NCBI GenBank assembly: GCA_003217735.2 | Contig: CP031585.1 | Coordinates: 4,894,501-4,958,500 of the forward strand | From: Marinibacterium anthonyi | GTDB taxonomy: Bacteria; Pseudomonadota; Alphaproteobacteria; Rhodobacterales; Rhodobacteraceae | Direction of reading: 5' to 3' | DNA length: 64,000 nucleotides | The notes under the pieces: model-generated | What the model was told of the DNA's origin: nothing | The model's database searches: none | What the model saw: the letters and a program-made list of their open reading frames with translations, nothing else | Made by a program: the position numbers and the translations under genes | Shown: piece after piece, positions 41,542-51,503 of the stretch | How the letters are laid out: each line of letters starts with the position of its first letter | How positions within the stretch are numbered: the stretch's first letter is position 1

Positions 41542-44500
41542 TATTCCGCCACCTCGAGCTGGTTCTCGTATGGCGACGTGATCGATGTGACCCCCAGCCG
41601 CTTCGCAAGCGCCTGCATCAGACGCTGGGCGTCATTCGCGGTCACCACGTCGCTGTCGACCCGCATCGTCAGAAGCGACGCATCGTCGGACTTGCGCAGG
41701 ATCACTTCGACATCGCTGGCGATGCCGGTGCGGCCGTTGGGTTCGGCGTGCACCGTGATATCGCCCATGCTCACCGGCCCGCTGACCAACGCCGCCTCAA
41801 GCGGGCTGAGCGCGGGATCGAACCGGTACGAGATCTGGAACGGCGCCGCGCCGCTGCCCTCGAACTGGTCCGACAATTCCTTGCGCAGCACGTAAAGGTC
41901 GATGCTGTCATGGTTTTCCGCCGCAGCGAGGATCCGGTCGATGTGACCGCGCTGGATGGTCTCGTCGATACCCATCGGCACATAGAACGGCTGGTCATCG
42001 GCCAGCGGTGCAACCACCGCGGCGTCGGCCAAACGTGCCGGACGGTCGGTCACGCGGGTCAGCAGGACGCCGCCCTTGTGACCCGTCGCCTCGGTCAGCG
42101 CCTCGGCAAGGGCAACGGTAAAGTCCGCCTCGCTCAGCGCATGGCCCGCGATGTCGCCCAGCCATTCGACCGCCGTGCCGTGATCCCGGCCAAGGGCCGC
42201 GATCGACAGGGCGCGCGCGCGTTCCTTGAACCTGATCGCGGGCGCCTTGCCTGCCACCGCGTAGCTCCAGAACGACTGGTCGTTGGCGTTCACACCGTCT
42301 TCCGGGTTGAAGATCCCGCGGTGCATTTCGGCACCCAGGTCTTCCTCGGCCATCGGCGCGGCCAGTTCGACACCGGCCAGCGACTTCAGCAGCTCGTCCA
42401 TCACCAGGTAGGCAGACGCCCGGTCGGCGATGCCGCTTTGAAGTTGCAGCATGAGCCGCGTCGCGTCGTCACCCGCAGGCGCCGCCGTAAGGCAGGCCAC
42501 CACGCCGTCGCTGACATCGACCGGCTTGACCTGGAACGGATCCAGCTTGGCCAGTTCCGCCAGCTTGATGCCGTCGCCGTCAAAGCTGACCTTGCCGCCC
42601 GCGTACTTGGTGCGCAGCAGCGTGTGCCGTCCGTTGACCGCCTCGACCGCCTTGGCCAGGGCCTCGGCATCGACCGCCGGCGTGACGTCCACCACGATGC
42701 GATGCTCCAGCGCCTCGCGGGCGCTGTCGGTCGTCATCGGGGCCGACGCTTCGGCCAGCAGCGCGGTGCCGCGATCGCTCAGCAGCAGGTCCTCGCTGAA
42801 GGAGGCGCCCGAACTGTCGCCGTCGTCCTCCAGGTCGCCGGCCAGCAGCGCGGCTTCCATTTCGGCCTTGGCCTTGTCCAGTTCGACGTCCAGCACGTCC
42901 ACCAGTTCCAGGATCGTCGGCGCCTGCAGGAACTTGGCAGCCTGCAGGGTCAGACCCAGGGCGGTTTCGATGCGCATCTTCAGTTCGAAGGACGACAGCG
43001 AGTCGAGGCCGAGCTCGTTCATCGCCATGGCCGGATCGATCGTCGAGGGTTCGATCTTCAGCACGTTGCCGATCTCGCCCTTCACGAACTCCTTCAGCTC
43101 CTCGTGACGCTCTTCCGAATTGAGCTGCAGAAGGCGTTCGCGCACCTCCGACGACTTCTCGTCCTTCTTCTTCAGCATGCCCGCCAGGCGCGGGATCGCC
43201 GCCATCTTGGCGTTGGTCCGGGCCATCTGCTGCCAGTCGGCATTAGCGTAGAACAGGTTCGGAGCGCTGGTCCGCAGGATCGTCTTGATGCCGTCCGGCG
43301 TCTCGTTCTCCTCAAGGCCCATCAGACCCATGCTTTCCAGGTAGTTCTTCAGATCCTCGTTCCGGCCGACGATACCGGTGGCCGCGATGGCGCCCCAGTT
43401 GATCGACCCGCCTTCGTCCTTGTGGATCTTGCGATAGGCCGCAAGCGCATCAAGGAAGCCGTTGGCCGCCACATAGTTCGCCTGACCCGGCGAACCGGTG
43501 GTCGCGGCGATCGACGAGAAGGAGATCATGAATTCGGGCTGCTTGCCGACCTTGGCAAACGCCTTTTCCAAAGCCCAGCCACCGGCAACCTTCGGATAGA
43601 TGACCGTATCGATCATCTCGTCCGTCAGCTGGTTGATGAAGCCGTCCTTGATCACCGCCGCCGCGTGCATGACGCCCTTGAGCGGTTTCGCATCGGCAAA
43701 GAGCCGGGCGATGACCGCCGCCGTCTCATCCTCGTTGGTGATGTCCAGCGAGATGATCTCGACTTCGGTGCCCTGCGCCTTGATCGCCTCGATGCGCGAC
43801 TGCTCCTCGTCGCCGACCTTGCCCGAGCGCGAGGCCAGGACCAGTTTGCCGGCGCCCGAGGCGCTCATCCATTGGGCAATCGACAGGCCGAACCCGCCGT
43901 TGCCGCCGGTGATCAGATAGGACCCTTCGGGCTCCATCTTCACATCGCGGGTGCGGTCGGCCTTCACGACGAATTCGTCCTCGTCGAAGGTGACGACGAC
44001 CTTGCCGACGTGCTTCGCCTGGGACATGAACCGGATCGAATCCGCCACCTTGGAGACCGGGAAGGACACCAGCGGCAGCGGTTCCAGCTCGCGCCGGACG
44101 AAAGCTTCGGTCAGTTCGCGGAACATGCTGCCCAGAAGGTCGGGACGTTCCACGCCCATCGCGGCCAGGTCAAGAACCGAGACCGAGATGTTCTTGCGCA
44201 GCACCTTCATGCCGATGGAACTGTCCGCGTAGACGTCGCGCTTGCCGATCTCGAGGTAGCGGCCATAAGGCGCCATCGCCTCGAGCCCCTTTTCGATATA
44301 GGCGCCGGGCAGCGAGTTCAGCAGGACATCGACGCCCTTGCCACCCGTGATCCGGTTCACTTCGTCGGCCCAGGTCAGATCGCGCGAGTTCATGATATGG
44401 GGCACGCCCCATTCCTTCAGCAGCGCGCGCTTTTCGTCGTTGCCGGCGGTCGCGAAGATTTCCGCGCCGACGTTCTTGGCCATCTGCACCGCGGCCGTGC

Positions 44501-47500
44501 CGACACCGCCGGTCGCCACGTGGATAAAGACCTTTTCACCCTTCTGCATCCGGCCCACGCGGTTCAGCGCGTAATGGGCGGTGGCGAAGGCCGACGGGAT
44601 GGTCGAGGCTTCCTCGAACGAGATGTGTTCGGGGATCCGCGCCAGCGCCAGCTTCGAGGTCTTGAGGTAGCGCTGCAGGCAGCGCTTGCCCATGCCCATA
44701 ACCCGGTCGCCGACGTCGTATTCGGTGACGTTGTCGCCCTTCTCGGTGATCACGCCCCCGAATTCCAGGCCAAGGTTCGTCCAGGCCGGTTCGCCTTCGG
44801 CTTCCTTCGGCAGCAGGCCGGTGACGGCCATGACATCGCGGAAGTTCAGCCCGACGGCATGAACCTTGATGCGCACATCGTCGGGACCAAGCTCGTCAAA
44901 GCCGCACTCGATCAGCTCGAGATTGTCGATGACGCCGGGGTTCTTCATCGTGACATAGAAGTTCCGGTCCAGGTTTTCCTTCGCGATGTACAGATCCTGC
45001 GGATCCAGCTCGTTGTCCCAGACCCGCTTGAGGCGCGGCACATAGGCCCCGTCTTCGCGCAGCACGATCTCGTTTTCCGCGCTCGGCGCGAGGATCGCGT
45101 CGATCAGGGTGTCCATGGCCTCGATCTGCGCCTCGTCGGCGTCGATCTCGGTCATGTCGATCTCGCCGACCTCGTTGGCCACGGTCCGCAGCAGGGTTGC
45201 CAGCGGCGCCTGCGTCAGGCCATCGACCTTCATCGAGGCGCCATCGGGCGCCGACCGGCCATTGCGGGTCAGCAGCACGACGCGCGGCAGGGTGTCGCCG
45301 TGGCGCAATTCGTCAAAGGACGAGCCCAGGGCGATGATCGCGCGGGTATCGTCGGCCACCATCTGCGCGACGGTTTCCGCCGGCGTGTCGGTGGTGATCG
45401 GCTCCTGCGCAAGGCTCCAGGCGTAGATCACGCCGGTCAGCGGCGTATCCTCGTCTTCCATCAGCTCCGAGATCCGGTCGGCAAAGTCTTCGCGCATGTC
45501 CTCGACACCGCTTTCGACCTCGTCCCGGGTCATGATGATGACCTCGGCGCCGCGGGCATCCAGGGCTTCGGCCACGGCCTCGCCCGGGGTGCCTTCCTCG
45601 GCCAGCACCAGCCACTTGCCGGGCTCGGCATCCGCTTCGGGTGCCGCGACCTTGTAGTCGGCGTATTCCTCGACCGCGTAATGGGGCGCGAACCCTTCGG
45701 GGTGATCCCGCGTCGCGGTCCCCGACAGCGAGCGGTTCAGCAGGCCGTTGCCTTCCATCACCACGTTGCCGTCCATGTCGACCACCAGGAAGTCCGAACA
45801 GCCGGTCAGCGCGTCGATGCGCGGTTTCTGCCAGGCGTAGACCGTGAACTCCTTCGGCATCTTGCGGTGCTGGCGCAGCTGCAGCGCGCCCACGGGCATG
45901 AAGCTTTCGTAGTTCCCCGTCAGTTCGTCGTAATCCATCTGCAGCGACGCGGCAGTCATCCGCGGGTCGGAAATCTGCAGGCAGGCGTCCAGAAGCGACG
46001 GGTGGGTTTCGAACTTTTCGAAGTTGTGTTCGCAGATCGGATCCACCGAAACCTTCGCCCCCGCACCCAGGTCATGGACCCAGAAATCGCGCACGGTCTG
46101 GAAGGCCGGGCCGTAGTTGATGACGCTGTCGTCCGACGTCGCCTGGTACAGCGTCGTCAGTTCGACCAGGGTCGAGCCGGCATCGTCCTTGGCGATCGGG
46201 GTGAACTGCGTCTTCGGCGGCACGATGTTCTGCCGGATCTGGCCATCGGCGCGCAGGGTCCAGGGTTCGGACGTGTCGCGCGGCTGGGTATAGATCTGGA
46301 TCGCGTTCCGTTCGGGCACGAACAGGGTAAAGAACCGCACGTCCGTATCGGCAGGGATGAACAGCGCCTCGTGGATCGTCAGGTTCTCGATCTCGATGCA
46401 GCCTTCTTCGCCGAACATGCGGCGGCCTGCCTCGAACATGATGTCCATGTAGCCCGCGCCGGGGAACACGCATTCAGACTGCAGACGGTGATCGCCGATC
46501 CAGGCATGCGACTTGAGAGAGACCTCGCCGACCCACTGGTTCTTGGCGCCTTCGATCTGGACCCCCAGAAGCGGACCAACGCTTTCGGGCCACATCATGG
46601 CGCGCCATTCGTTGTTGTCCATCCAGAGCTTTTCCAGCGCCCAGGGATAGCCCGGCAGTTCGACATGTTCCGACGGTTTGCCGCTGACGGCTTCCCAGTC
46701 AAGCTTCACACCGGTACAGAACAGGCGCGCGGTGGCCTGGGCCATCGACAGATGGTCGCTTTGCTTGCGGTTCAGCGAATTGATCACGTCGACCTTGGCG
46801 CCGTAATCCCCTGCGGTGGACACCGCGGGCGACGACAGGGTGGTGTGCGGACCCATTTCCAGGAACACGTTGGCGCCCATGCGCAGCGCGGTTTCGACGC
46901 CGTTCTTGAACAGCACCGCCTGGCGCAGGTTCTTCCAGCCATAGTCGATGTCGAACCGGGTTTCCGGCTTGCCGGTCACGGTCGAGATCCACGGCGTGGT
47001 CGGCACCGACCAGTCGATGTCGGACACTTCCTTGCGGAACCAGGTCTCGCCGGCTTCCAGCTGATAGGAATGCCAGGCGGTGTCGACCTTGAGGATGCGG
47101 ATGAAGGTGTTCGGGTGGTCCTGTTCGAACTGCGCCACGAAGGCGTGCAGCGTGTCGTAATCGCCCGAAATGGTGGTCGATCCGGGGCCGTTGACAGCCG
47201 CGATGTTGATCTTGCCGCTTTCCGGCAGCAGCGGTTCGATGTCTTCGGGGTCCAGGCCCACGGCCGCCATCGCGCCCTTCTGGCCCAGTTGGTCGCGGAT
47301 CGCGCCGCGCTTGGACAGGAACTTGGCCGCGCCGGCCAGTGACAGGCCGCCGGCGGTATAGGCCGCGCAGGCTTCACCGATCGAATGGCCGACGACCATG
47401 TCGGGTTCCACGCCCCAGGATTTCCACACGGCGACAAGGCCATGCTGAATCGCGAACAGCGCGGGCTGGGTGACGGTGGTGTCGTCGATGTTGCTGTCGG

Positions 47501-49319
47501 CTTCGTCCTTCAGCAGCTCTTCCATGATCGACCAGCCGGCCGACTTCACGAATTCGGCGTCGTATTCCACGACCGCGTCGCGGAAGGCGGCGTTGTCTTC
47601 CATCAGCTGACGCGCCATGCCCCACCACTGGGACCCCTGGCCGGCATACATGAAGGCCACCTTCTTGCCGGCTGCCGCCTGACCCTGGTAGACATTGCCC
47701 GGATCCTCGGCATCCGCGTCGGTGCCGGCGACAAAGTCGAGGCCCTTCAGCAGCTCGTCCTTGTCCTTGGCGACAATCGCCGCGCGGTAGGCGTGGTGGT
47801 TGCGGTTGGATGCCAGGGCTGCGGCGACTTCGCCAATGTCCGTTCCGGCCAGTTTGCCCTCGCGCAGGGATTCGGCCAGCTTGGCGGCCACGTCCTTGAC
47901 GACAGCTTCGGTCCGGGCCGAGATCGGGAAGATGCGCGGCGCGTCTTCGGCCGGCAGTTCGACCGGCTTGCGCCAGACGCCTTCCACCGGCTTTGTTTCC
48001 GCGGTGCCCAGCAGGGCCGAGGCATTGGCGCCACCGAACCCGAAGGAATTCACGATGCCGCGGCGCTTGCCGTCGACTTCGGGGAAGTCCGTCATTTCCA
48101 ACGGAATTTCCATGTTCAGCGCATCCATCGGGATCCGCGGGTTGGGCTTTTCGAAACCGATCTGCGCCGGGATCTTGCCCTTGTGGATGGCCAGCGCCAG
48201 CTTGATCAGGCCGTTGACGCCGGCACCGGATTCCAGGTGGCCGATGTTGGGCTTGACCGAGCCGATCAGAAGGCGGCCGTTGGTCTTGGGCTGGCCGACC
48301 ACGCGGCCGATGGCGCCCGCTTCGATCGGGTCGCCGATGGGCGTGCCGGTGCCGTGCGCCTCGACATAGCCGATCTCGTTCGGGCCGACGCCGGCGCCCT
48401 GCATGAGCGACTGCATCATCTTGATCTGGCTGGCCTGGTTCGGCGCCGTGATGGTCGAGGTAAAGCCGTCCTGGTTGGCCCAGCTTTCCTCGATCACCGC
48501 GTAGATCCGATCGCCATCGGCCAGCGCGCGATCATAGGGCTTCAGCACGACGGTGCCGATGCCTTCGCCACGGACAAATCCGTTGGCGTCGGCGTCGAAG
48601 GTGCGCAGCGTGCCCGTGGGCGACAGCATGCCCGCCTTCGAGAAGGCGACGAAGGTCGACGGCGCCAGCATGAAGTTCACGCCGGTGACAAGGCAGTAAT
48701 CGGCCTGGTCGTTGCGCAGGTTCAGGATCGCCTGGTTCAGCGCGGTCAGCGAGGACGAACAGGCCGTATCGACGGAATAGGATGGGCCGTTCAGGTTCAG
48801 ACGGTGCGAGACGCGGTTCGAGATAATGCAATGCGCCAGCGCCGTGCCGCCGAAGGCATCAAAGCCCGAGCGGCGTTTTTCCTGCACTTCGCGGTAATCC
48901 ACCGACTGCACACCGACAAAAACGCCGGTGCGCGCCTTGGAATATTCTTCCCACGGAATGCCGGAATCCTCGATCGCCTCGTAGGACGTCATCAGCGTGT
49001 TGCGCTGCTGCGGGTCCATCGAGGTGGCTTCGCGCGGCGAAATGCCGAAGAAGCCGGGGTCGAAGCTTTTGACATCGTCCAGAAAACCCGCCCACTTGGT
49101 CTGGGACCGGGACAGGGCGTTCGGGTCGCTGTCGTAGAAATGTTCAACGCTCCAGCGATCCGCGGGAACTTCGCGGATACCACAGCGTTTCTCCTCCAGC
49201 AATTTCCAGTAGGAATCCGGTCCGGTGACACCACCGGGCAGACGACAGGCAATACCAACAACGGCAATTTTTTTAGAGTTCGTATTTGTTGAACCCACAA
49301 CACTTGATGAATCGAGCAT
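41541..49319 (-). CDS. Type I polyketide synthase, fully reducing single module (KS-AT-DH-ER-KR-ACP) with C-terminal condensation-like domain
   Basis: The 2592-residue synthase has, in order: KS (about 15-440; Cys in YSVDTACSSSLTALN, His in VEAHGTGTPIGDP and NIGHLESGAG), AT (about 550-860; GQGSQWWG, GHSIGEA), DH (about 930-1190; HAWIGDHRLQSECVFPGAGY, HPSLLDACLQI, with Ser for the usual Gly of HxxxGxxxxP), a structural region, ER (about 1490-1800; HVATGGVGTAAVQMAK), KR (about 1800-2010; LITGGNGGFG, Tyr in GQANYVAANG) and ACP (ELGLDSLSSFELK near 2105). A condensation-like domain follows from about 2195 but lacks HHxxxDG. One module with a full reducing loop suggests iterative making of a saturated, fatty-acid-like chain. 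The AT motif TAWHS is nearer malonyl- than methylmalonyl-type, without certainty. Confidence 0.95.
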   Translation of the reverse strand: MLDSSSVVGSTNTNSKKIAVVGIACRLPGGVTGPDSYWKLLEEKRCGIREVPADRWSVEHFYDSDPNALSRSQTKWAGFLDDVKSFDPGFFGISPREATSMDPQQRNTLMTSYEAIEDSGIPWEEYSKARTGVFVGVQSVDYREVQEKRRSGFDAFGGTALAHCIISNRVSHRLNLNGPSYSVDTACSSSLTALNQAILNLRNDQADYCLVTGVNFMLAPSTFVAFSKAGMLSPTGTLRTFDADANGFVRGEGIGTVVLKPYDRALADGDRIYAVIEESWANQDGFTSTITAPNQASQIKMMQSLMQGAGVGPNEIGYVEAHGTGTPIGDPIEAGAIGRVVGQPKTNGRLLIGSVKPNIGHLESGAGVNGLIKLALAIHKGKIPAQIGFEKPNPRIPMDALNMEIPLEMTDFPEVDGKRRGIVNSFGFGGANASALLGTAETKPVEGVWRKPVELPAEDAPRIFPISARTEAVVKDVAAKLAESLREGKLAGTDIGEVAAALASNRNHHAYRAAIVAKDKDELLKGLDFVAGTDADAEDPGNVYQGQAAAGKKVAFMYAGQGSQWWGMARQLMEDNAAFRDAVVEYDAEFVKSAGWSIMEELLKDEADSNIDDTTVTQPALFAIQHGLVAVWKSWGVEPDMVVGHSIGEACAAYTAGGLSLAGAAKFLSKRGAIRDQLGQKGAMAAVGLDPEDIEPLLPESGKINIAAVNGPGSTTISGDYDTLHAFVAQFEQDHPNTFIRILKVDTAWHSYQLEAGETWFRKEVSDIDWSVPTTPWISTVTGKPETRFDIDYGWKNLRQAVLFKNGVETALRMGANVFLEMGPHTTLSSPAVSTAGDYGAKVDVINSLNRKQSDHLSMAQATARLFCTGVKLDWEAVSGKPSEHVELPGYPWALEKLWMDNNEWRAMMWPESVGPLLGVQIEGAKNQWVGEVSLKSHAWIGDHRLQSECVFPGAGYMDIMFEAGRRMFGEEGCIEIENLTIHEALFIPADTDVRFFTLFVPERNAIQIYTQPRDTSEPWTLRADGQIRQNIVPPKTQFTPIAKDDAGSTLVELTTLYQATSDDSVINYGPAFQTVRDFWVHDLGAGAKVSVDPICEHNFEKFETHPSLLDACLQISDPRMTAASLQMDYDELTGNYESFMPVGALQLRQHRKMPKEFTVYAWQKPRIDALTGCSDFLVVDMDGNVVMEGNGLLNRSLSGTATRDHPEGFAPHYAVEEYADYKVAAPEADAEPGKWLVLAEEGTPGEAVAEALDARGAEVIIMTRDEVESGVEDMREDFADRISELMEDEDTPLTGVIYAWSLAQEPITTDTPAETVAQMVADDTRAIIALGSSFDELRHGDTLPRVVLLTRNGRSAPDGASMKVDGLTQAPLATLLRTVANEVGEIDMTEIDADEAQIEAMDTLIDAILAPSAENEIVLREDGAYVPRLKRVWDNELDPQDLYIAKENLDRNFYVTMKNPGVIDNLELIECGFDELGPDDVRIKVHAVGLNFRDVMAVTGLLPKEAEGEPAWTNLGLEFGGVITEKGDNVTEYDVGDRVMGMGKRCLQRYLKTSKLALARIPEHISFEEASTIPSAFATAHYALNRVGRMQKGEKVFIHVATGGVGTAAVQMAKNVGAEIFATAGNDEKRALLKEWGVPHIMNSRDLTWADEVNRITGGKGVDVLLNSLPGAYIEKGLEAMAPYGRYLEIGKRDVYADSSIGMKVLRKNISVSVLDLAAMGVERPDLLGSMFRELTEAFVRRELEPLPLVSFPVSKVADSIRFMSQAKHVGKVVVTFDEDEFVVKADRTRDVKMEPEGSYLITGGNGGFGLSIAQWMSASGAGKLVLASRSGKVGDEEQSRIEAIKAQGTEVEIISLDITNEDETAAVIARLFADAKPLKGVMHAAAVIKDGFINQLTDEMIDTVIYPKVAGGWALEKAFAKVGKQPEFMISFSSIAATTGSPGQANYVAANGFLDALAAYRKIHKDEGGSINWGAIAATGIVGRNEDLKNYLESMGLMGLEENETPDGIKTILRTSAPNLFYANADWQQMARTNAKMAAIPRLAGMLKKKDEKSSEVRERLLQLNSEERHEELKEFVKGEIGNVLKIEPSTIDPAMAMNELGLDSLSSFELKMRIETALGLTLQAAKFLQAPTILELVDVLDVELDKAKAEMEAALLAGDLEDDGDSSGASFSEDLLLSDRGTALLAEASAPMTTDSAREALEHRIVVDVTPAVDAEALAKAVEAVNGRHTLLRTKYAGGKVSFDGDGIKLAELAKLDPFQVKPVDVSDGVVACLTAAPAGDDATRLMLQLQSGIADRASAYLVMDELLKSLAGVELAAPMAEEDLGAEMHRGIFNPEDGVNANDQSFWSYAVAGKAPAIRFKERARALSIAALGRDHGTAVEWLGDIAGHALSEADFTVALAEALTEATGHKGGVLLTRVTDRPARLADAAVVAPLADDQPFYVPMGIDETIQRGHIDRILAAAENHDSIDLYVLRKELSDQFEGSGAAPFQISYRFDPALSPLEAALVSGPVSMGDITVHAEPNGRTGIASDVEVILRKSDDASLLTMRVDSDVVTANDAQRLMQALAKRLGVTSITSPYENQLEVAE

Positions 49320-49814
49320 TTAGCTACCTATTCTTATCAATGTACAACTGTTGGACCGCGATCGGGATTATCTTGGATGAGCATTTTTTTGCCCAACCGG
49401 GTCCGGAAACGCCTTGAATATGCTGCCCCGGCAGCACCCACGCAAGGATCGTTTGGACGCATTTCGCGGTTTTCGGCCCTGAAGGTCACGTTGCGTCACG
49501 GTTGGTGCCGCCACGGCACAACTTTTCAACCTAAAGCTGATCAAATGCGCGCTCTGAGTGCGGGTTTGTGCAAAAAATAACAGTTGCCGTCGAATCACGG
49601 ACACAATCTTCGACGAACCTGACCGTTCGCGACTAAATCGGTCTTGGGGAAGGGCGCCACCGTTTTCCGCACTCAACCTGCGGGCGTTCGAAAAACCATG
49701 ATTTTACGGCCTGCCAGGATCGGAAAATACCCCGATCTTTCTGCAGGTGCGAAAAACCTGCTGCCGATCATCGCAAAATACACGATGACCGGCGATGCGA
49801 TGGGCGGCCCCCGG
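49320..49814. other. 495-bp gene-free region before the polyketide synthase
   Basis: No reading frame here is convincing. It should hold the promoter of the polyketide operon (minus strand). The synthase ATG has only a weak ribosome site (AGG, 7 bases away). A hairpin GCAGGT/ACCTGC with a 7-base loop lies at 49743-49761, 54 bp past the stop of the outer-membrane protein gene, and may end that transcript. The region is lower in GC than its neighbours. Confidence 0.5.
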
Positions 49815-50384
49815 TCAGAACCTGTACAGCGCGCGCACGTGCAGCGTGTTGAACGACACGTCGTTTCCGTTTGCGCCGAAATCATTGAACTGGTGGAACT
49901 GGTATTCACCGCCCAGGATCCAGTTCTCGGTCACCTGGTAATCATAGCCGACGCCGGCCGAAACGCCCGGATCGTCGAACGACAGATCCGTCAGGCCGGA
50001 CTCGCCATCGAAATTGGTATACACCACACCGACCGAGATATAGCCCAGACCGCGCCCGAAATCCCGGCCCGCGCGGGCCTTGATCCGGGCGATCCCGTCG
50101 AATGACCCCGAACCGGTGGGTTCGCTGTAGGACAGGTCGGCAAAGTCGTACTGGACTTCGATACCGCCTACCCAGTCGCCGTAGTCGCGCATGTAGCCGG
50201 CCATGACACCACCGACCACGCCGTCGGTGTCGAAGGAATCCGGCGTCGTCACGCTGTCGAGGTCGAACTCGCCATATGAATACCCCAGCTGCGCACCCGC
50301 GTACCAACCGGTCCAGTCACCCGCCATTGCGGCGGTAGAGGTGGACAGGGCGATCGCCGCGGAACCAAGCAGAACACGTTTCAT
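49815..50384 (-). CDS. Outer-membrane beta-barrel protein (Omp25/OmpA-barrel type)
   Basis: The 189-residue protein has a signal peptide (MKRVLLGSAAIALSTSTAAM, cut before AGDWTG) and an eight-strand barrel pattern: WTGWYAGAQLGYSYGEFDLD, VVGGVMAGYMRDYGDWVGGI, VSAGVGYDYQVTENWILGGE and the closing LHVRALYRF with terminal Phe. This matches the small porin-like Omp25/Omp31 group of alphaproteobacteria. It stands alone, about 500 bp upstream of the polyketide synthase on the same strand, so it is probably an independent gene. A structural or adhesion role is usual for the family. Confidence 0.85.
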   Translation of the reverse strand: MKRVLLGSAAIALSTSTAAMAGDWTGWYAGAQLGYSYGEFDLDSVTTPDSFDTDGVVGGVMAGYMRDYGDWVGGIEVQYDFADLSYSEPTGSGSFDGIARIKARAGRDFGRGLGYISVGVVYTNFDGESGLTDLSFDDPGVSAGVGYDYQVTENWILGGEYQFHQFNDFGANGNDVSFNTLHVRALYRF

Positions 50385-50803
50385 GAAGATACCTCACAAC
50401 TGCACAGTCTGATCAGCCGGACGGCCAATCCGTCTTCGGCATCAAATACCAAACCATTGCAGCACCCCCCCGGTTCCGTCGCAACGCCGCTGTATTTTCG
50501 GCCTGGTTTCGGGTCGGCAGCGGCTTGCCGAGACCGCGCGTTCCATCGCGGGCCCGGGCCGTTGTGCGGCTGTCGGCCCCGGTGCAGGTGACGGGTGCAG
50601 TGGCGCCAAACGACTCGGCTTGCAGCATCGTATCTGTCTGCGGTCAAACCGACTTCCCTGTTTGGTCCGGCTTCGGACACCGAACCGGGGCCGTGCAAAC
50701 TGGCCGGACAGGGTTTCATGTAAAGATCCAGATGGGCACGGCGCCCCCCGACCAGCCATTTTTCGCCGCAACCGGCAGAGTTCCGCCCGTCACGGCAATC
50801 GCC
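50385..50803. other. 419-bp gene-free region between urtE and the small barrel gene
   Basis: I see no convincing gene in this stretch. Both flanking genes are on the minus strand, so it should contain the end of the urt operon and the promoter of the outer-membrane protein. A short GC-rich repeat (GGGC/GCCC, near 50730-50745) is too weak to call as a terminator. No repeat of the dispersed family is present. Confidence 0.45.
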
Positions 50804-51499
50804 TCAGACGGACACCGCTTCCAGCATCGCCTCGCGGCCGACCTCTTCCTTGGCGCCGCTCAGCACGACCGATCCGCGCCGCAGCGCATAGAACCGGTCG
50901 GCCAGACCATAGGCAAAGTCGAAATACTGTTCGACCAGCAGGATTGCCATATCTCCCTGATCGCGCAGGTATTCGATGACCCGCCCGATCTGCTGGATGA
51001 TGTTGGGCTGAATGCCCTCGGTGGGTTCATCCAGCAACAGAAGCTTGGGCCGGATGATCAGGGCGCGGCCGATGGCCAGTTGCTGCTGCTGCCCGCCCGA
51101 CAGGTCCCCGCCGCGCCGGTTCTGCATTTCCTTCAGCACCGGGAACAGCTCATAGATATGGTCGGGCACGACATGTTGATCCTTGGGCAGGCAGCCGAAC
51201 CCGCTTTCCAGGTTCTCGCGCACCGTCATCAGCGGAAAGATCTCTCGCCCCTGCGGCACATAGGCGATGCCCTTGCGCGCCAGCACATGGCTGGGCACCA
51301 CGTTCAGCACCTCTCCATCCAGCGCGATCGACCCGCCGGATCGCGGATGCACGCCCGCGATGGCCTTCAGAAGCGATGTCTTTCCGACCCCGTTCGTCCC
51401 CATCAGGCAGGTGATCTGGCCGGCTTCCGCCTCCATGCTCACATCGTACAGGATCTGGCTTTGGCCGTAGTGCAGGGTCAGGTTCTTGACGTTCAGCAT
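50804..51499 (-). CDS. urtE: Urea ABC importer ATP-binding protein UrtE
   Basis: The 231-residue ATPase resembles LivF. It opens MLNVKNLTLHYGQSQILYDV and has Walker A GTNGVGKTSLL, signature LSGGQQQQLAIGRAL and Walker B LLLLDEPTEGIQP, with the NIIQQIGRVIEYL segment characteristic of UrtE. Paired with UrtD it powers the high-affinity urea importer. It starts four bases after urtD and is the last gene of the urtABCDE operon. Confidence 0.93.
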   Translation of the reverse strand: MLNVKNLTLHYGQSQILYDVSMEAEAGQITCLMGTNGVGKTSLLKAIAGVHPRSGGSIALDGEVLNVVPSHVLARKGIAYVPQGREIFPLMTVRENLESGFGCLPKDQHVVPDHIYELFPVLKEMQNRRGGDLSGGQQQQLAIGRALIIRPKLLLLDEPTEGIQPNIIQQIGRVIEYLRDQGDMAILLVEQYFDFAYGLADRFYALRRGSVVLSGAKEEVGREAMLEAVSV

Positions 51500-51503
51500 G
51501 TGT

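Noticed and set aside
41487-47342. An open frame of 1951 codons on the plus strand opposite the polyketide synthase
   Set aside because: It mirrors the codon pattern of the synthase (high GC at third positions keeps the opposite frame open), has His/Arg-rich low-complexity content and no domain; the minus-strand synthase explains the DNA fully.
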